DNA from: Vibrio pomeroyi
Lineage (GTDB): Bacteria; Pseudomonadota; Gammaproteobacteria; Enterobacterales; Vibrionaceae
NCBI GenBank assembly: GCA_041879425.1
Contig: CP090854.1
Location: 2,604,001-2,668,000, forward strand
Reading direction: 5' to 3'
Length of the DNA: 64,000 nt
How positions within the stretch are numbered: the first letter of the stretch is position 1; every line of letters starts with the position of its first letter. The notes under the pieces are model-generated. The model was given only the letters and a program-made list of their open reading frames with translations. It searched no databases and was not told the DNA's origin. Positions 61,399 to 64,000 of the stretch are shown here, piece by piece. A program made the position numbers and the translations under genes.

Positions 61399-62061
61399 AT
61401 GTCTAGTAACCCAGATCTAAAAGGTAGCAGCTTTACGCTATCTGTTTTGCACTTATCCGATGATCAAGTCGAAAATGCAGTGTCTTTTCTTCAGGAGAAG
61501 GTAGACCAAGCACCCACGTTTTTCGCTGCTGCGCCTGTTGTTATCAACATCAGTAAAGTCGCAGGCGATATCGATTTTGTGCAACTGAAAAATGGTATCT
61601 CTCAAGCGGGTATGATCCCGGTTGGCGTGGCTGGCTGCTCTGATAAGCGTATGCAAAATCTAGCGAAAGAAGCAGGCTTTGCAGTCATGACGGCAAGTAA
61701 GTCTCCATCGCAAGTACCCGCTAAGATGGCACCGATTAAGGTGGTTCGAACCCCTATTCGTTCTGGTCAGCAGGTTTATGCGAAAGATGGCGATCTATTG
61801 ATACTCAGCCATGTGAGTGCAGGCGCAGAAGTGATTGCCGATGGCAGCATCCATATTCATGGCACATTACGCGGCCGCGCAATTGCAGGTGCAAGTGGTC
61901 AAACTGAAGCAAAAATAATTTGTAATGATTTACAAGCCGAGCTGGTTTCTATTGCAGGAAATTACTGGCTCAGCGATCAAATTGAAAGCGAGTACTGGCA
62001 GAAGAAAACCATGTTCAGTATGGCAAACGATGTATTACACGTTGACGTCCTCGCAATATAA
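61399..62061 (+). CDS. minC: Septum site-determining protein MinC
   Basis: Inhibitor of FtsZ assembly away from midcell (220 aa). The N-terminal FtsZ-binding half (about 1-105) is followed by the C-terminal beta-helix that binds MinD ([45 protein letters not shown]). The ATG at 61399 ([12 protein letters not shown]) is preferred to the TTG at 61378. It is 21 bp before minD. Confidence 0.96.
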   Translation: MSSNPDLKGSSFTLSVLHLSDDQVENAVSFLQEKVDQAPTFFAAAPVVINISKVAGDIDFVQLKNGISQAGMIPVGVAGCSDKRMQNLAKEAGFAVMTASKSPSQVPAKMAPIKVVRTPIRSGQQVYAKDGDLLILSHVSAGAEVIADGSIHIHGTLRGRAIAGASGQTEAKIICNDLQAELVSIAGNYWLSDQIESEYWQKKTMFSMANDVLHVDVLAI

Positions 62062-62082
62062 GAGAAATAAAAGGAAAAAATA

Positions 62083-62895
62083 ATGGCACGCATTATCGTT
62101 GTAACGTCAGGTAAAGGCGGGGTAGGCAAAACGACCTCTAGTGCAGCTATTGCCTCAGGTCTGGCTTTAAAAGGGAAGAAAACCGCAGTTATCGACTTTG
62201 ATATCGGTCTGCGTAACCTAGATTTAATCATGGGTTGTGAGCGTCGTGTTGTTTACGATTTCGTTAACGTTATCAATGGTGAAGCTACGCTGAACCAAGC
62301 GATGATCAAAGACAAGCGCACAGAAAACCTGTTCATTCTTCCTGCGTCTCAAACTCGTGATAAAGACGCACTAACCAAAGATGGTGTTCGTCGCGTATTT
62401 GATGAACTGGATGAAATGGGCTTTGATTTCATCATCTGTGATTCTCCTGCGGGTATCGAGCAAGGCGCTCTAATGGCGTTGTACTTTGCTGATGAAGCGA
62501 TTGTAACGACTAACCCTGAAGTCTCTTCTGTACGCGACTCAGACCGTATTCTAGGTATTCTTGACTCTAAATCTCGTCGTTCTGAAGACGGTTTAGAGCC
62601 AGTGAAAACTCACCTTCTACTGACTCGCTACAACCCAGCACGTGTAACTCAAGGTGAGATGCTGAGTGTTGAAGACGTTGAAGAGATCCTACACATCTCT
62701 CTACTGGGCGTGATTCCAGAAAGCCAAGCGGTACTGAACGCATCGAACAAAGGTGTTCCAGTTATCTTTGACGAAGCAACCGACGCAGGTATGGCTTACA
62801 ATGATACTGTAGAGCGACTACTAGGTAGCCAAGTGGACTTCCGTTTCTTAACGGAACAGAAGAAAGGCATCTTCAAAAGACTGTTCGGGGGCTAA
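62083..62895 (+). CDS. minD: Septum site-determining ATPase MinD
   Basis: Membrane-cycling ATPase (270 aa). Deviant Walker A VTSGKGGVGKTTSSAAIA with the signature Lys, switch regions DFDIGLRNLDLIMGCERR and CDSPAGIEQGALMAL, and the C-terminal amphipathic membrane helix KGIFKRLFGG are intact. The ATG follows AAGGAAAA. Part of minCDE. Confidence 0.98.
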   Translation: MARIIVVTSGKGGVGKTTSSAAIASGLALKGKKTAVIDFDIGLRNLDLIMGCERRVVYDFVNVINGEATLNQAMIKDKRTENLFILPASQTRDKDALTKDGVRRVFDELDEMGFDFIICDSPAGIEQGALMALYFADEAIVTTNPEVSSVRDSDRILGILDSKSRRSEDGLEPVKTHLLLTRYNPARVTQGEMLSVEDVEEILHISLLGVIPESQAVLNASNKGVPVIFDEATDAGMAYNDTVERLLGSQVDFRFLTEQKKGIFKRLFGG

Positions 62896-62901
62896 TACGC
62901 A

Positions 62902-63165
62902 ATGTCATTACTAGAGTTTTTCAGACCACAGAAAAAGACGACCGCAAACCTAGCCAAAGAGCGTTTGCAGATCATTGTTGCTGAGCGCCGCAGTCATGAC
63001 GACCCTGCTCCATCGTACTTGCCGCAACTGAAAGAAGACATCTTGAAGTGTATTGCAAAGTACGTTGAAGTGGATCCATCAATGGTTGATCTTACTTTCG
63101 AACACAAAGATGACGACATCTCTGTATTAGAGTTGAACGTTAAGCTACCAGAAGACGATAAGTAG
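62902..63165 (+). CDS. minE: Cell division topological specificity factor MinE
   Basis: Stimulates the MinD ATPase and sets the pole-to-pole oscillation (87 aa). N-terminal membrane-targeting [30 protein letters not shown] and the C-terminal topological domain are intact. It starts 6 bp after minD. Confidence 0.98.
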   Translation: MSLLEFFRPQKKTTANLAKERLQIIVAERRSHDDPAPSYLPQLKEDILKCIAKYVEVDPSMVDLTFEHKDDDISVLELNVKLPEDDK

Positions 63166-63207
63166 TCTTCACTATCTTGTAAGTAGTAAGCAGATTTAAA
63201 AAAATAT

Positions 63208-63230
63208 CCGCCTTCTTAGAAGGCGGTTTT
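63208..63230 (+). terminator. Terminator after minCDE
   Basis: CCGCCTTC and GAAGGCGG with a TTA loop are followed by TTTT. It lies 42 bases after the minE stop and just before the insertion sequence. Confidence 0.85.
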
Positions 63231-63239
63231 GCTTTATAA

Positions 63240-63815
63240 CCCCCTAAAAGGGGGCGTCCGCGCTATCAGTTCTTCAATAACTGTAATTGTTGTTCATACT
63301 CTATGTCCTGCTTATCTTGGTGTCGTACATATCGCCGAATGACTTCTTCATTCACACCGACCGTATCTACAAAATACCCTCTAGCCCAAAAGTGATTTCC
63401 CCATAATTTCTTACGTATATGTGGGAATCTATTGAAAAGTCGAATTGCTGTTCGGCCTTTTAAAACTCCTAACAAACTCGATACTGATAACTTGGGAGGA
63501 ATAATGACAACAAGATGAACATGATCTGGTTGAACGTTTAATTCTAAAACTTCGCAGTCTTTCATATTGCACAAAATATAGATTGAACGATAAAGCTCCT
63601 TTCCTACCTTATCTTTCAAAATCTTATATCTGTACTTTGGAGTCCAAACTATATGGTATTTGCAACGCCAATAGACATGTGATGAACTTCTGTAATCGCC
63701 CATGTGGTTGTTTCCTCTTACTTGTGGTGAATAAGAGGTTACTTCTAACATGGGCACTTCTTCAGGCTATAGCCTCAAGGAACAATCACCACCGCCCTAG
63801 GCGGTGGTTTTGAGG
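63240..63815 (-). mobile_element. IS200/IS605-type insertion sequence
   Basis: A small element with one Y1 transposase gene. Subterminal hairpins mark both ends: CCCCC/GGGGG with a TAAAA loop at 63,240-63,254, and ACCACCGCC/GGCGGTGGT at 63,788-63,808. No terminal inverted repeats or target duplication are seen, as expected for the family. It sits between the minE terminator and the terminator of the next gene, harming no coding sequence. Exact ends are approximate. Confidence 0.82.
63266..63703 (-). CDS. tnpA: IS200/IS605 family Y1 transposase TnpA
   Basis: Single-strand HUH transposase of 145 aa. The His-hydrophobic-His motif is in NVQPDHVHLVVIIPP and the catalytic Tyr in VIRRYVRHQDKQ. The start KYHIVWTPKYRYKIL is typical. 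The ATG at 63703 is preferred to the in-frame one at 63757. No TnpB-like gene accompanies it, so it is IS200-like. The frame is complete and may be active. Confidence 0.92.
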   Translation of the reverse strand: MGDYRSSSHVYWRCKYHIVWTPKYRYKILKDKVGKELYRSIYILCNMKDCEVLELNVQPDHVHLVVIIPPKLSVSSLLGVLKGRTAIRLFNRFPHIRKKLWGNHFWARGYFVDTVGVNEEVIRRYVRHQDKQDIEYEQQLQLLKN

Positions 63816-63822
63816 AGCCAAT

Positions 63823-63850
63823 AAAAAAGAGAGCCTAGGCTCTCTTTTTT
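63823..63850. terminator. Palindromic terminator next to the rnd end
   Basis: A perfect 28-bp palindrome, AAAAAAGAGAGCCT joined to its complement, with A6 and T6 ends. It lies 50 bases after the stop of the minus-strand gene at the window end. Confidence 0.85.
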
Positions 63851-63900
63851 GTGTCTGCATTTTATATCTGAAACTGACTAACCTTTATCGCGATAATAGG

Positions 63901-64000
63901 TTACTTAATCGCTTTATTCAGCTTCTCGCCAACCACATCTAAACGCCAACCTTGCATGACATCAGGTAGCTTTTCAGGGTTACGTTGGTGTTTCCAAACC
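63901..64000 (-). CDS. rnd: C-terminal end of a probable ribonuclease D
   Basis: The last 32 codons of a minus-strand gene, ending VWKHQRNPEKLPDVMQGWRLDVVGEKLNKAIK. The LPDVMQGWR-type tail and the location beyond minE suggest RNase D, a 3'-5' exonuclease in tRNA maturation that neighbours minE in enteric bacteria. The rest lies outside the window, so the identity is mainly from context. Confidence 0.55.
   Translation of the reverse strand, partial: VWKHQRNPEKLPDVMQGWRLDVVGEKLNKAIK

Overview
This window is a piece of the large chromosome of a Vibrio, most likely of the Splendidus type. The protein sequences and gene order support this: dnaX-ybaB-recR; purF-cvpA-dedD-folC-accD-truA-hubP/fimV-asd-pdxB; fabB/mnmC; aroC; and minCDE, with a LysM-FimV (HubP) protein of Vibrio-like size. 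The call rests on sequence recognition alone, since no database search was possible.

Layout. 1-29.85 kb is ordinary core genome: aquaporin (cut by the window edge), recombination and replication genes, adenine salvage, a two-component regulator, the purF-to-pdxB block (purines, folate, fatty acid, tRNA modification, polar landmark, lysine/threonine precursor, PLP), fabB, mnmC, yfcL-epmC, a YadS-type membrane protein, aroC and an ElaA-type acetyltransferase. 54.19-64 kb is core genome again: folD, a CPA-type antiporter, nupC, a LysR regulator, mltB, ycgL, minCDE, an IS200/IS605-type insertion and the end of a probable rnd.

29,880-54,130 is a mobile island of about 24.25 kb. It is bounded by 16-bp perfect terminal inverted repeats and a 4-5 bp direct repeat. 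At its right end lies an operon that fits the Gamma-Mobile-Trio (GMT) family: tyrosine recombinase GmtY, large recombinase-like GmtZ and coiled-coil GmtX. Inside are a serine recombinase / small protein / RecD2-like helicase operon, a Septu-like ATPase + HNH pair, a complete type I restriction-modification operon with two accessory genes, a ParB-like protein and a divergent unknown gene.

The most striking feature is how the island meets its target. It has split the resident tRNA-Arg(UCU) gene in the T arm: the 3' end lies at 29,855-29,879 and the 5' end at 54,131-54,186. It also carries a complete second tRNA-Arg(UCU) gene at 53,677-53,990, with its own promoter and terminator. A 237-nt group I intron (IC3-like) interrupts this copy immediately 3' of the anticodon. 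The spare and disrupted tRNAs differ by a single compensated base pair in the T stem, inside the insertion site. The element therefore appears to break a probably essential tRNA and supply a replacement that may be a poorer target. Repeated ATTGCACCA motifs, a subterminal palindrome and an internal copy of the element end next to gmtY suggest a set of recombinase-binding sites and autoregulation.
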